DNA from: [Mycobacterium] crassicus
Lineage (GTDB): Bacteria > Actinomycetota > Actinomycetes > Mycobacteriales > Mycobacteriaceae
Assembly: GCF_020181615.1 (NCBI RefSeq)
Contig: NZ_CP084029.1
Span: 2,190,557 to 2,254,556 of the forward strand
Reading direction: 5' to 3'
Length of the DNA: 64,000 bases
The notes beneath the pieces were generated by a model that was not told the origin of the DNA, made no database searches, and worked only from the letters and a program-made list of their open reading frames with translations. Each line of letters opens with the position of its first letter. Within the stretch, counting starts at the first letter, position 1. The position numbers and the translations under genes were made by a program. Positions 20,845 through 29,482 of this stretch are shown piece after piece.

Positions 20845-22533
20845 TCAGGCCAGGTTCCGCCGAAGCAGGCGGTCCCACCGGGTTCGCGGCGCCTGAGACG
20901 CGGCCATCACCGAACTCATCGACGCGGCGTGCGGGTGCTCGGGCTGAGCGGGCACGGCGGCTTTCGGGGCCACCACCGCGGGTTTCTTGCCTTCCCACCA
21001 AACCGGTTCCAGCAGTGCCGAAACCACCGGAATCGCGGGCTGGACACTCTTGCGGCCCCATTCGCAGGCCCGGTCGATGGTGGCGGCCGACGGGGCCAGG
21101 TTCACCGGAGACAGGGTCGGGGAGAACCGGACCAGATGATCCGCGTAGGGGGCGTTGCGCACCATCTGCAATTGGATCGCCTGGGTGATCGGCACCAGCC
21201 ACAGGTGCTTGGGGTCCCACTGCGGGTGGAAGCAGTCGAAGGCGAGATAGCAGGCGTTGCGGGTGCCCAGCCGGCCATCGCGTACGCGCTTCCAGGCCAG
21301 TTCGACCGGAACATTGCTGGCGGCGCCGCCGTCCACCAGGGCGGCAACGTCGTTGTCGGCCAGCATCGCGTCGAACAGCGGCGCCATGTTCGGATCCTTG
21401 GTCTCGTGGTGCAGCACCCCGGGGATCGCGGAGGAGAAAGACGCCGCGTCGACGACGTTGACGTCGCGGTCCGGATTGTCACCACCGATGATGAGCGGGG
21501 TGACCACCCGCGGGTCGATGAACGCGGCCGTCTGCCACAGCCGGGTTGCCACCTGGGGGCCGATGCCGATCGGCAGATAGGGGATGGAACGCAATTGCAG
21601 GGCCGCCAGGCTCTGGTTGCGGTAGCGCGACGGCAGGGCCGCGAAGGGTTGCCGGCGCACCCCGGCCACCACCGCGTCGAACGGAATGGCCAGATCCGAC
21701 ATACGCATCGGCTCGCCGTCCTCGCGACGGAACATGGCGTCGGCGAACTTGTCGAAGTTCAGCGAGAACACACCGGTCAGGCCGTGGCGGCGCACGAGGC
21801 GTTCGGGACCCAGGATGGCGCGGAACGACACCGTCTTGGCCCACGCGACGTAGTCGTCGATGGGGACCGGCCGTGTCCGGCCGACCACCGAACCCAGGAT
21901 CGACCCGAAAGACGAGCCGATCAGGTAGTCGGGCACCGGCCCGGCCTCCAGCAGCGCCTGCATGCCGCCGACGTAGACGAAGCCCGCGCCACCTCCGCCG
22001 CCGAGGACGGTGACCAGCTTCTTGTGGCCGACCTCGTTGTCGAGTTCGGCCTGCGAGAAGTCGTTGCCGTGCCGTTCGGTCAGCAGCCGGCGCTGCTCGT
22101 CCTGCTCGGCGCTGAGCACGCCCAGCGCGTCGCGGGCGGCGATGAGCGCGATCGCCGGGTCGCGTTCGGCGCGCAGCGGGCCGTGCAGCACATCGGCCAC
22201 TTTGGCCCGCCAGGCTGCCAGTTCGGCGCCGACGGAGACATCGCCGCGTCCCCGGGTGCCGCCGGGGCCGGCCGCGCCCGGCTCGAAGTCGTCGAGACGG
22301 GCGAAGTTCAACAGATACCGAAGCCGGCGCAGTTGCTCGGCGCTGAGCACCCCGGGCTTGCGCAGGGAGTGCCGGACCAGCCGGTTCTCCATCTTCTGCA
22401 GCAGCAGCATGGTGTCACCGGTGTCGACGACATCGACGACTTCGGCGTCATCCACGAGGGGGCTGGTGATAACCATCGGGTCCGGGCGGCGATCGACCAT
22501 GCCAAGCAGGGATTCGACGAACGGGATCTGCAT
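20845..22533 (-). CDS. Patatin-like phospholipase with DUF3336-type N terminus
   Basis: A 562-residue lipid acyl hydrolase. The patatin domain (about 170-400) has the oxyanion loop VLGGGGGAGFVYVGG, the nucleophile elbow IGSSFGS (GxSxG) and the catalytic Asp in VDGGAASNVP. The region before it resembles the DUF3336 domain of fungal and bacterial triacylglycerol lipases. It probably hydrolyses storage or membrane lipids. A Pro/Ala-rich tail (about 515-545) precedes a basic C terminus. Strand is opposite to the permease. Confidence 0.85.
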   Translation of the reverse strand: MQIPFVESLLGMVDRRPDPMVITSPLVDDAEVVDVVDTGDTMLLLQKMENRLVRHSLRKPGVLSAEQLRRLRYLLNFARLDDFEPGAAGPGGTRGRGDVSVGAELAAWRAKVADVLHGPLRAERDPAIALIAARDALGVLSAEQDEQRRLLTERHGNDFSQAELDNEVGHKKLVTVLGGGGGAGFVYVGGMQALLEAGPVPDYLIGSSFGSILGSVVGRTRPVPIDDYVAWAKTVSFRAILGPERLVRRHGLTGVFSLNFDKFADAMFRREDGEPMRMSDLAIPFDAVVAGVRRQPFAALPSRYRNQSLAALQLRSIPYLPIGIGPQVATRLWQTAAFIDPRVVTPLIIGGDNPDRDVNVVDAASFSSAIPGVLHHETKDPNMAPLFDAMLADNDVAALVDGGAASNVPVELAWKRVRDGRLGTRNACYLAFDCFHPQWDPKHLWLVPITQAIQLQMVRNAPYADHLVRFSPTLSPVNLAPSAATIDRACEWGRKSVQPAIPVVSALLEPVWWEGKKPAVVAPKAAVPAQPEHPHAASMSSVMAASQAPRTRWDRLLRRNLA

Positions 22534-22692
22534 GAGTAGCGGTTCCTGGGGGTAGTGGGCGCTGCGGAGGCGATCTCGCGTGGCGAGCCTACGCGGTCCC
22601 GGTTGGGCTCGCTGCTGCCCTCACGCGGGTTCGGAACGCCCGGCGGCTTACGGTAGGCTTTCGACCTGCTGCCGGAGATGTTGCGGCAGTGG

Positions 22693-22766
22693 CGGGCTGT
22701 GGCGCAGTTTGGTAGCGCACTTGACTGGGGGTCAAGTGGTCGCAGGTTCAAATCCTGTCAGCCCGA
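22693..22766 (+). tRNA. tRNA-Pro (anticodon GGG)
   Basis: The 7-bp acceptor stem CGGGCTG/CAGCCCG closes a cloverleaf with a D arm (GCGCAGTTTGGTAGCGC), an anticodon stem CTTGA/TCAAG around loop CTGGGGG (anticodon GGG at 22727-22729), and a T arm with GGTTCAAATCC. CCA is not encoded. This tRNA reads CCC/CCU proline codons. An intrinsic terminator follows. Confidence 0.96.
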
Positions 22767-22794
22767 CACTTTTATGTCGCGATACGTCGGAATA

Positions 22795-22828
22795 ACCGTG
22801 GGCCCGTTTTAGGGTCTGCGGTTTTTTC
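22795..22828 (+). terminator. Intrinsic terminator after tRNA-Pro
   Basis: An 11-bp stem with G-U pairs (ACCGTGGGCCC with GGGTCTGCGGT) around loop GTTTTA is followed directly by TTTTTTC. This is the most classical U-tract terminator in the window and ends the tRNA transcript. Confidence 0.85.
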
Positions 22829-23341
22829 TTTGGGGCTTTTGGGGCGCCGGTGGGTTGGTAGTTCCGGGGACACAGATGAACCAGAACTGCCAACCTGCTG
22901 GGAATATAGCTGCCAATTTGTTGGGAAAATGACAATTCTGATTACGTCATACGTCCAGGTCTGATTCGAGCGCGCCTCAACGGCGCCGACGGCCCGCTAC
23001 CCCGGGGACAGCCGAGTCTCGACAGGCCGGAAGCGCGCATGTCAACTCAGGTATTCGGCCTGGGCCACCGTGGTATCGCGATGGTCATCATGCTGGTGCC
23101 GTCGCGGTCCGGGTTGGGGTCGATCGTCGTGTCGGCCCGGCCGTTCCGGGTTCGCGCTGGCAGCGCGGATTTGATGGTGACGCGGTTCGAGTGGCGCATT
23201 TTTCTGTGACGACTATCATGCGATTGTCTGACCCGCCCCCCATATTTCCGTCCCCCCCGTCATTGAGTTGGATTCACGCTGCACGAATTCCGGCAGTGCT
23301 TCATCCCAACCGTTGTAAGTCGCTGCCTGGAGAGCTGAACC
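22829..23341. other. Gene-free stretch between tRNA-Pro and SulP gene, with repeats
   Basis: No convincing gene is seen. The stretch is less GC-rich than its surroundings in its first third. It holds a near-perfect inverted repeat (GTTGGTAGTTC at 22854, GAACTGCCAAC at 22884) and an imperfect 20-bp direct repeat (22885 and 22908, 16 of 20 identical). Both could be the end of a lost insertion element or a regulator site. The SulP promoter presumably lies in the last part. Confidence 0.5.
22854..22927. repeat. Inverted repeat overlapping a 20-bp direct repeat, possible element remnant
   Basis: The inverted repeat arms are 22854-22864 and 22884-22894 (11 bp, one G-U or mismatch). The right arm also starts a direct repeat: AACTGCCAACCTGCTGGGAA (22885) and AGCTGCCAATTTGTTGGGAA (22908). 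No transposase gene or matching distant end is visible in the window. Confidence 0.4.
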
Positions 23342-25093
23342 ATGCAACAGAACCTGACCGTTCCGACCGAGAAGCCGCTGAACGGCCTGGCCGGTCTCAA
23401 ACACTGGCGCTACGACATCCGGTCGGGTTTCGCGGTGGCCATGATCTCGTTGCCGTTCTCGATGGGAATCGCGATCACCTCGGGCGCGCCGCCGATCTGC
23501 GGGATTGTGTCGGCGATCATCGCCGGTTTCGTCCTGCCGTTTTTGGGCGGCTCGTATGTGACCATCAGCGGCCCGGCGGCGGGACTGGCGCCGGCCCTGT
23601 TCGCCGGCATGATCATGCTGGGGCAGGCTCACCTGGGCGACGGCGCCTCGGAATCCGAGTTGCTTGCGGTGGGATACCCCCTGGTTCTGGTCGCCATCGC
23701 CCTGGCGGGCGTCGTGCAGGTGGTCCTTGCCAGGTTGAAGGTCGCCCGCCTGAGCGCCATCTTCCCGTCCGCGGCCATCCAGGGCATGCTGTGCGCGATC
23801 GGCCTGATGATCATCACCAAACAGATCCCGCTGTTTATGGGTGTGCCGTTCGAGGGCCGCGACTTCTGGTCGATCCTGGGTGAGGTGCCCCGCCGTGTCG
23901 GGTCGATCAACCCTCAGGTCTTCGTCCTGGGGATCGGTTGCCTGGCAGGGCTTTTCGTGCTGACGGCGATTTCCGGGCGGCTGCTGAAGGTCATGCCGCC
24001 TCCGGTCTGGGTGTTCTTCGCCGGCACGCTCGCCAGCGTATTCATTCTGAAGCTGGACGAGCAGTACCTGATCAACGTCCCCGGTTCGCTAATGGACGGG
24101 GTTGTCCTGCCCGACTTCGGAACGGTGTTCGCTCATCCCCAACTATGGCTGCCGCTGGTCTATCTGGTGATCACCCTGGTCTTGATCGACGGGACCGAGT
24201 CCCTGGCGACGATCGCGGCCGTGGACAAAATCGATCCCTTTCGCCGCCGCTCCGACCCGGATCGGACCCTGCTGGCCATGGGCGCGTCCAACGTCGCCTC
24301 CAGCACGCTCGGTGGCTTGACCATCATCCCCGGCATGGTCAAGAGCACGGCCAACATTCTGGGCGGCGGCCGGACCCAGTGGGCCAACTTCTACAACGCC
24401 TGCTTCCTGCTGATCTTCGTGCTGCTCTTAACCGACCTGATCAACATGGTCCCGTTCGCGGTGCTGGCCGCCGTCCTGGTGTTCATCGGCTACAAACTGT
24501 GCAAGCCCGCGATTTGGCTCAATGTCGCACGGGTCGGCACGGAGCAGTTCGTCGTCTTCGCGACCACCGTGTTCGTGACGGTGACGACGGATCTGCTCAT
24601 CGGCATCATCGCCGGCGTCATCGCGGAATTGGTACTGAATCTGTGGTTGGTGGGCCTGTGGCACACGTTGCGCAACGGCGCGGATTCGGCCAAGCCGAGT
24701 CTTGGCGGGCGCTTCCTCAGTCTCTTCCGCAATCCGGTGTCGCGGCGGGAATTCGATGACGGCGTCTACCACCTGTACCTGGATGGATCCCTGGTGTGTT
24801 TCAACCTGTTCCACGTAATTCGGGAGCTCAGGCAGCTTCCGCAGGACACCCAGGTGGTGCACCTGCACTTGAGCTCGCGCGTGCCCCTCGTCGATCACAC
24901 GACCAGTGAATCCCTGCGTTCCTTCCTTGAGGAGTTCAGCGGCCAAGACGAGAGTCCGACGCTGGTGATCGAGGGATGGGACCACATGCGGCCCCTCTCC
25001 GATCACGAGATGAGCACGCGGATCGCCCTGGCCAGCCTCGAGGAGTTGGGGAGCCCGCAACCAACGGATCTGCGGCCCACCACTCTTCACTGA
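23342..25093 (+). CDS. SulP-family inorganic anion transporter with STAS domain
   Basis: A 583-residue SLC26/SulP transporter. The membrane part (about 25-430) has ten or more hydrophobic segments and the family motifs SGAPPICGIVSAIIAG and YVTISGPAAGLAPALFAGM. The C-terminal ~110 residues form a STAS domain (YHLYLDGSLVCFNLFHVIRE). Family members move sulfate, bicarbonate or other anions; no carbonic anhydrase gene is adjacent, so the ion is open. Start ATG 23342 has GGAGAG 9 bases upstream. It is the first gene after tRNA-Pro and not part of the conserved mycobacterial order. Confidence 0.9.
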   Translation: MQQNLTVPTEKPLNGLAGLKHWRYDIRSGFAVAMISLPFSMGIAITSGAPPICGIVSAIIAGFVLPFLGGSYVTISGPAAGLAPALFAGMIMLGQAHLGDGASESELLAVGYPLVLVAIALAGVVQVVLARLKVARLSAIFPSAAIQGMLCAIGLMIITKQIPLFMGVPFEGRDFWSILGEVPRRVGSINPQVFVLGIGCLAGLFVLTAISGRLLKVMPPPVWVFFAGTLASVFILKLDEQYLINVPGSLMDGVVLPDFGTVFAHPQLWLPLVYLVITLVLIDGTESLATIAAVDKIDPFRRRSDPDRTLLAMGASNVASSTLGGLTIIPGMVKSTANILGGGRTQWANFYNACFLLIFVLLLTDLINMVPFAVLAAVLVFIGYKLCKPAIWLNVARVGTEQFVVFATTVFVTVTTDLLIGIIAGVIAELVLNLWLVGLWHTLRNGADSAKPSLGGRFLSLFRNPVSRREFDDGVYHLYLDGSLVCFNLFHVIRELRQLPQDTQVVHLHLSSRVPLVDHTTSESLRSFLEEFSGQDESPTLVIEGWDHMRPLSDHEMSTRIALASLEELGSPQPTDLRPTTLH

Positions 25094-25268
25094 GTCGCCG
25101 TCAGGCGCGGGTTGGCCTGCCGGCGCAATGCGCCCACGGTCGCCACAAAAGTCACCGGTAGCGCGACCGGCCCGGGCTCAAGTCGGCCACCAGTGCCGTA
25201 CAAGTCGGACTTGTCATCGTTTCGGTATCGCACGCCCAGAAGGGCGTCGAGCTGAAAGGAATTCACCG

Positions 25269-26000
25269 ATGACCGCACTGCTCCCGGGCCAGGCCGCTGC
25301 GCCCGTGGGACCCGCCGACCTGCGCATGATGTACGCGATGCACTTCGGGTTCCGGCGCGACCTGACGCACTTCTGCATGGCCGCGCGGCGCACCCCGGCG
25401 ACCGACGGCGCCACCTGGCGGGCCCTGCTCGCCCGCTGGGACCTGCTCTCGACGATCCTCCACGACCACCACCGCAAAGAGGATGTGGTGATCTGGCCGA
25501 TCCTGCGCGAGCGCGCCGAGGCCGACGGTGACACCAGCGCCCGGGCCATCCTCGATGCGATGGACGAGGAGCACGATCAGATCGATCCGATCCTGGTCCG
25601 CGGCCGCGAGGCCCTGGCCGCCATGGCCACCGGCAAGGACGGGATGGATCGCCCGTCCCTGGTCGCGATCTTCGACGAGGCCCTCGGATGTCTCAGCGCG
25701 CACCTCTCCCACGAGGAGCGCGACGCGAACGTGATCCTGCAGGCGCGGATCACCCGTGAGGAGTGGGACCACCTCGAGCGCACCGAGTTACGGGGAGGCA
25801 TGAGCGCCCGCGAGATGCTCGCGATGCTTCCGTGGCTGGAAAAAGACCTGCCGTCGCGGTTCAAGGCGGAACTCCTGGCGGAGGCGCCCCTGCCGCTGCG
25901 CGCCATGCTTAAGTTGGGCCGTCGTGCTTTCCGGAAGATGGACGACGCAGCCTTCGCCGCGGTTCCGTCTGGCGTGCCGGTCGCGGCCGACCAGTTCTGA
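25269..26000 (+). CDS. Hemerythrin-domain protein
   Basis: A 243-residue protein with a hemerythrin HHE cation-binding domain at about residues 20-160. Candidate di-iron ligands are the His of MHFGFRRDLTHF, the HDHHRKED cluster, the DEEHDQIDP motif and SAHLSHEERD. Such proteins bind O2 or NO or sense oxidants; the role here is not known. AAGGA lies 9 bases before ATG 25269. The last ~80 residues (REMLAMLPWLEKDLP onward) are outside the domain. The gene follows the SulP gene with a 175-base gap. Confidence 0.88.
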   Translation: MTALLPGQAAAPVGPADLRMMYAMHFGFRRDLTHFCMAARRTPATDGATWRALLARWDLLSTILHDHHRKEDVVIWPILRERAEADGDTSARAILDAMDEEHDQIDPILVRGREALAAMATGKDGMDRPSLVAIFDEALGCLSAHLSHEERDANVILQARITREEWDHLERTELRGGMSAREMLAMLPWLEKDLPSRFKAELLAEAPLPLRAMLKLGRRAFRKMDDAAFAAVPSGVPVAADQF

Positions 26001-26012
26001 CGGTGTCGTCGT

Positions 26013-26052
26013 CCTCCGGCACCGGCCTTAGAACCCGTGCCGGTGCCGGAGG
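26013..26052. terminator. Bidirectional hairpin between hemerythrin gene and regulator gene
   Basis: A perfect 13-bp stem (CCTCCGGCACCGG with CCGGTGCCGGAGG) with a 14-base loop lies between the convergent genes. The right arm is inside the last codons of the minus-strand regulator. No T-tract is present, as is usual for mycobacterial terminators. Confidence 0.6.
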
Positions 26053-29000
26053 GTCGTCAGGTGCGTTTCGATGCGGGGCAGGCGCCAATGTCGGGCCTGC
26101 TCGACGGCGGCGTCGGCGTACCGTCGGGCGGCGTGCAGGTCGCCGAGCGCGGCGGCCCCGCAGGCGAGGAAGCCGTCGACGGGACCGAGGGCCGACGCCG
26201 TGCCCGCGCTCGCCATCCGGCCCGAGCGGTCGAGGAGGTAGCCGAAGGGGCCCTCGGCGAGGTCGGGACGGCCGAGCTCCAATGCGATCTCGGCATTCAT
26301 CGCCGCGAACGCGGATCCGAGATAGGTGTGCAGCTCGGTGTCGAGGGGGCGGGACGCCACGAGCGCAGCCGCCTGGTCCGCTTCGCCGGCGCGCAGCAGA
26401 GTTAGAGCGGTGGTCGATGTCGAGGGCATCAGGCTGCCTTCGTTGAGAGATCCCAGAACAGGGAGCAGCGCCCGGGCCTGGCCGGCGTGAATGCAGACCA
26501 CGGCGTACCCGCTCTGCGCCGCCTGCACGACATTCGGCGTGCGCACCTCCTCGGCCAGCTCCTGCAGGCGCTGCAGGGAGGCGGCGGCGGCCTCGTCGTC
26601 GCCGGACATCGCGTACCAGGGTGCGGCGACACTGTGCAGTACGACTTCGGCGGTGCGCAGTCCCGCCGAGCGCAGGCGGCTGGTGAGCGCGCGCAGGCCG
26701 GACCACACGGTCGCCGCGTCGCCCAGCTCATTGGCCAGGCTGGTGGCCAGGGTGGCGACCATCATCTCCAGCTTCGGATCGCCGAGCAGTTCCACGTCCC
26801 GTCGGGCGTGTTCGAGGTACTCGGCCCGGTCGGTGACGGCGTCGGGGCGGGACCGTGCAACGTATGCTCCGAGCTGCACCGATACCCGGACCCGCGGATC
26901 GGTGATCGCCTGCGCGATGGTCAGCGCCTCGTCGACGAGCGCGTCGATCCGGTCGACGTCTCCTGAGTAGAACAGTTCCATCGCGAGTGTCAGCAGGGCG
27001 CGGCTGCGCACCGTCGAGCGATGCGCCGGGATGGCGGGCAGCACCCTGGTCAGGGTGTCCACGACGGGCGCGTGCACCTCGCCGTACTGCCGCACCTGCC
27101 AGAGCGCGCCGTCGAGGTTGGCCGAGAGCGTGCGGGCGGTGAGTTCGGCGGCGGCCGCGCGATCGCCGGCGTCGGCGATCCTCGGCACCAGCAGTGCCGC
27201 GGCGTCCACACGCGTGGACACGCCCTCCCAATCGCCCGACCAGCGGTGCGCGTCGGCGGCCAGCATCAGCAACTCGTAGTGCTGTTGCGTCGACGCCGAC
27301 GGGTCATCGCCCTGTAGCTCGAGGGCGGCGGACAGGTGACCCGCCTCCTCGTCGTAGTGCGATGCCGCGCGTGCGTACTCGGCCACTTCGACGAGGACGC
27401 GCCAGGCACCGGGGTCGACGGCCGCGGCCCGTCGACCGTGGTACTGCAGCGCCGCTCGCACGTCAGCCCGGGCCAGATCGCCCCGCGCGATCACCTGCAC
27501 GGCTTCTCGGTGCAGCTCGGCCCGGGTACCGCTCGGCTGGGACAGGTAGATCACCTCGCGCACGATGTCGTGGGCGAAGCGGAAGCCGCCGTCGGCCTCG
27601 AGCACGATGCCGCTGCGCCGGGCGGGCTCCAGTGCCGACATCACCGGCCCGGGTGCGCCGCCCAGCAGGGCCGCGAGCTCGGCCGTCGCGAACGCGGTCC
27701 CCAGGGCGCTCGCGGAGCGCAGCGCGCCGACGGTGGTGTCCGGCAGTCCGTCCAGCCGGTCCAGGACCACGTCCGCCAACCCGCCCGACGGTGTGCCCGC
27801 GGTCTGCAGCAGCTCCACCAGGTAGAGGGCGTTCCCGCTGGTGCGCTCCCAGATCTCGCGGGCACCGTCGTCGTCGAGGGCCGGCCCGCCGATCGCCTGC
27901 GCCAGGGGCAGGACACCGTCGAGGGGGAGCGGCCCGAGCTCGATGCGCCTGCCCCGGGCGATCGCGCGTAGGGAGCGTTCACGCTCCTCGCCCGCGGCGG
28001 GCCGGGCGGTCCCGATCCCGAGGAAGCGCTGGCCGGTGAGGCGTCCCGCCAGGTCGGCGAGCGCGCGCAGCATCGCGGGGTCGGCCCAGTGCAGGTCCTC
28101 GAGGAGCAGCGCGATCGGATCCGGACCGCTGATCGCCTGGAGCAACCGCTCTCGCAACTCCGGGTCCGCGCAGCTGGACAGTTCCTCGTGGACGTCGGTG
28201 GTCGGCCGGCCTGCGGCGCCGGCGAGCGCCTCGGCCAGCGGCCACAGCGGAGGCAGGTCGGCGCCGGAGCAACGCCCCACGCCGATCCGAAAGCCTTGCG
28301 CCGCAACCTCGCCGGCGAACGCGGCGAGCAGCCGCGACTTGCCCGCTCCCGCCTCGCCCGTGATCAGCGTGAGACCAGGCTCGCCGGCGTGGGCCGCGGT
28401 GGCATCGCCGACGAGACGACACAGCTCCTGGTCACGCCCGACGAGGGGCCAGCGCGGCCGGGCAAGCGATACCCGACGGGGCGCGGGCGTCGGCCGCGGG
28501 GACTCCTCCGGTCGCGGCGGCCACGCGAGCGTCGGGTCCTGGCGGAGGATCGCGCCCTGCAGCGAGCGGATGGTTTCGCTGGGGTCGAGGCCCAGCTCGT
28601 CGGCGAGTTCGGCACGCAGCGTCTGCAGGACGGCGAGCGCGTCATGCAGTCGACCACACCGGTAGAGGGCAAGGGCCCGCAGCGCCCACCATCGTTCGTG
28701 CAGCGTGTTCTCCGCGCACAGCGCGCCAAGCGCGTCGAGCATCGGTTCGTGCTGGCCGATCGCCAACCCGGCCACGATCCGCAGCTCCCGTGCCGCGGTC
28801 CGCAGGTCCTCGAGACGTACCCGTTCGGCGGCAGCCTTCGGATCGTCGCCGAGCTCGGGGTAGGGCTCACCCCGCCACGACTCTAGGACCGTATCGAGTC
28901 GCACGGCGGCTTCCCGCACCTTCTCGGCCGCGTCGCCGGCCACCGCCGGACGGTGCGCGTCGATGTCGCCCAGTGCGGTGCGGGCCTCGGCGACCACGAG

Positions 29001-29324
29001 CTGGAGCATCTCGTCATCGCGATCGGTCGCTGGGATGCGAAGTGAGTAGCCGAAGTCGTCGCTGACCAGGATGGTCGCCGGCTCGCGGGGCTTACGGTCG
29101 GGTTCGAGGACCCGACGCAGCTTGGCGACGTAGCTGTGCAGGGTGCTGGTGGCCGACGCCGGAACGGCGTCACCCCAGACCCGGTCGATGATCCAGTCGG
29201 CGGAAACGGGCCGCCCCTGCGCCAGGGCGAGCGCGGCGATCACGGCCCGTTGGCGGCGGGTCCCCAGGTCGATCTGTCCCTCGTCGTGCGACATCCGAGT
29301 CGGACCGAGGACCGCGAGCTGCAT
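26028..29324 (-). CDS. Giant SARP-type transcriptional regulator with AAA ATPase and TPR-like region
   Basis: A 1098-residue regulator. It starts with an OmpR-type winged helix (about 1-95, TRRQRAVIAALALAQGRPVS, then VAKLRRVLEP), continues with a bacterial transcriptional activation domain (about 100-245), then a STAND/AAA ATPase with Walker A ITGEAGAGKSRLL near residue 322 and Walker B LLLEDLHWADP near 400, and ends in helical repeats (about 600-1098). Such proteins activate pathway genes in response to a ligand or ATP state. ATG 29324 was preferred to a TTG five codons upstream. It is divergent from the AAA ATPase gene, 158 bases apart, which may be its target. Confidence 0.87.
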   Translation of the reverse strand: MQLAVLGPTRMSHDEGQIDLGTRRQRAVIAALALAQGRPVSADWIIDRVWGDAVPASATSTLHSYVAKLRRVLEPDRKPREPATILVSDDFGYSLRIPATDRDDEMLQLVVAEARTALGDIDAHRPAVAGDAAEKVREAAVRLDTVLESWRGEPYPELGDDPKAAAERVRLEDLRTAARELRIVAGLAIGQHEPMLDALGALCAENTLHERWWALRALALYRCGRLHDALAVLQTLRAELADELGLDPSETIRSLQGAILRQDPTLAWPPRPEESPRPTPAPRRVSLARPRWPLVGRDQELCRLVGDATAAHAGEPGLTLITGEAGAGKSRLLAAFAGEVAAQGFRIGVGRCSGADLPPLWPLAEALAGAAGRPTTDVHEELSSCADPELRERLLQAISGPDPIALLLEDLHWADPAMLRALADLAGRLTGQRFLGIGTARPAAGEERERSLRAIARGRRIELGPLPLDGVLPLAQAIGGPALDDDGAREIWERTSGNALYLVELLQTAGTPSGGLADVVLDRLDGLPDTTVGALRSASALGTAFATAELAALLGGAPGPVMSALEPARRSGIVLEADGGFRFAHDIVREVIYLSQPSGTRAELHREAVQVIARGDLARADVRAALQYHGRRAAAVDPGAWRVLVEVAEYARAASHYDEEAGHLSAALELQGDDPSASTQQHYELLMLAADAHRWSGDWEGVSTRVDAAALLVPRIADAGDRAAAAELTARTLSANLDGALWQVRQYGEVHAPVVDTLTRVLPAIPAHRSTVRSRALLTLAMELFYSGDVDRIDALVDEALTIAQAITDPRVRVSVQLGAYVARSRPDAVTDRAEYLEHARRDVELLGDPKLEMMVATLATSLANELGDAATVWSGLRALTSRLRSAGLRTAEVVLHSVAAPWYAMSGDDEAAAASLQRLQELAEEVRTPNVVQAAQSGYAVVCIHAGQARALLPVLGSLNEGSLMPSTSTTALTLLRAGEADQAAALVASRPLDTELHTYLGSAFAAMNAEIALELGRPDLAEGPFGYLLDRSGRMASAGTASALGPVDGFLACGAAALGDLHAARRYADAAVEQARHWRLPRIETHLTTLRHRHGF

Positions 29325-29482
29325 CCGGCGATGGTACAAGCGCGGCGACGACCGACGGTGGCGCTGGGGCTCTGAACACCACGAGTGTCAGTGGCGGGTC
29401 CTACCCTCACACCAAACCCGTTGCGCTGGCTGCGGCCGAGTGCGATTCTGGAGGACTTGCCTTCACCCCGACGACCCCCGAA

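Noticed and set aside
20929..22539. Long open frame antisense to the patatin-like lipase gene
   Set aside because: The lipase frame has all catalytic motifs; the other frame has none.
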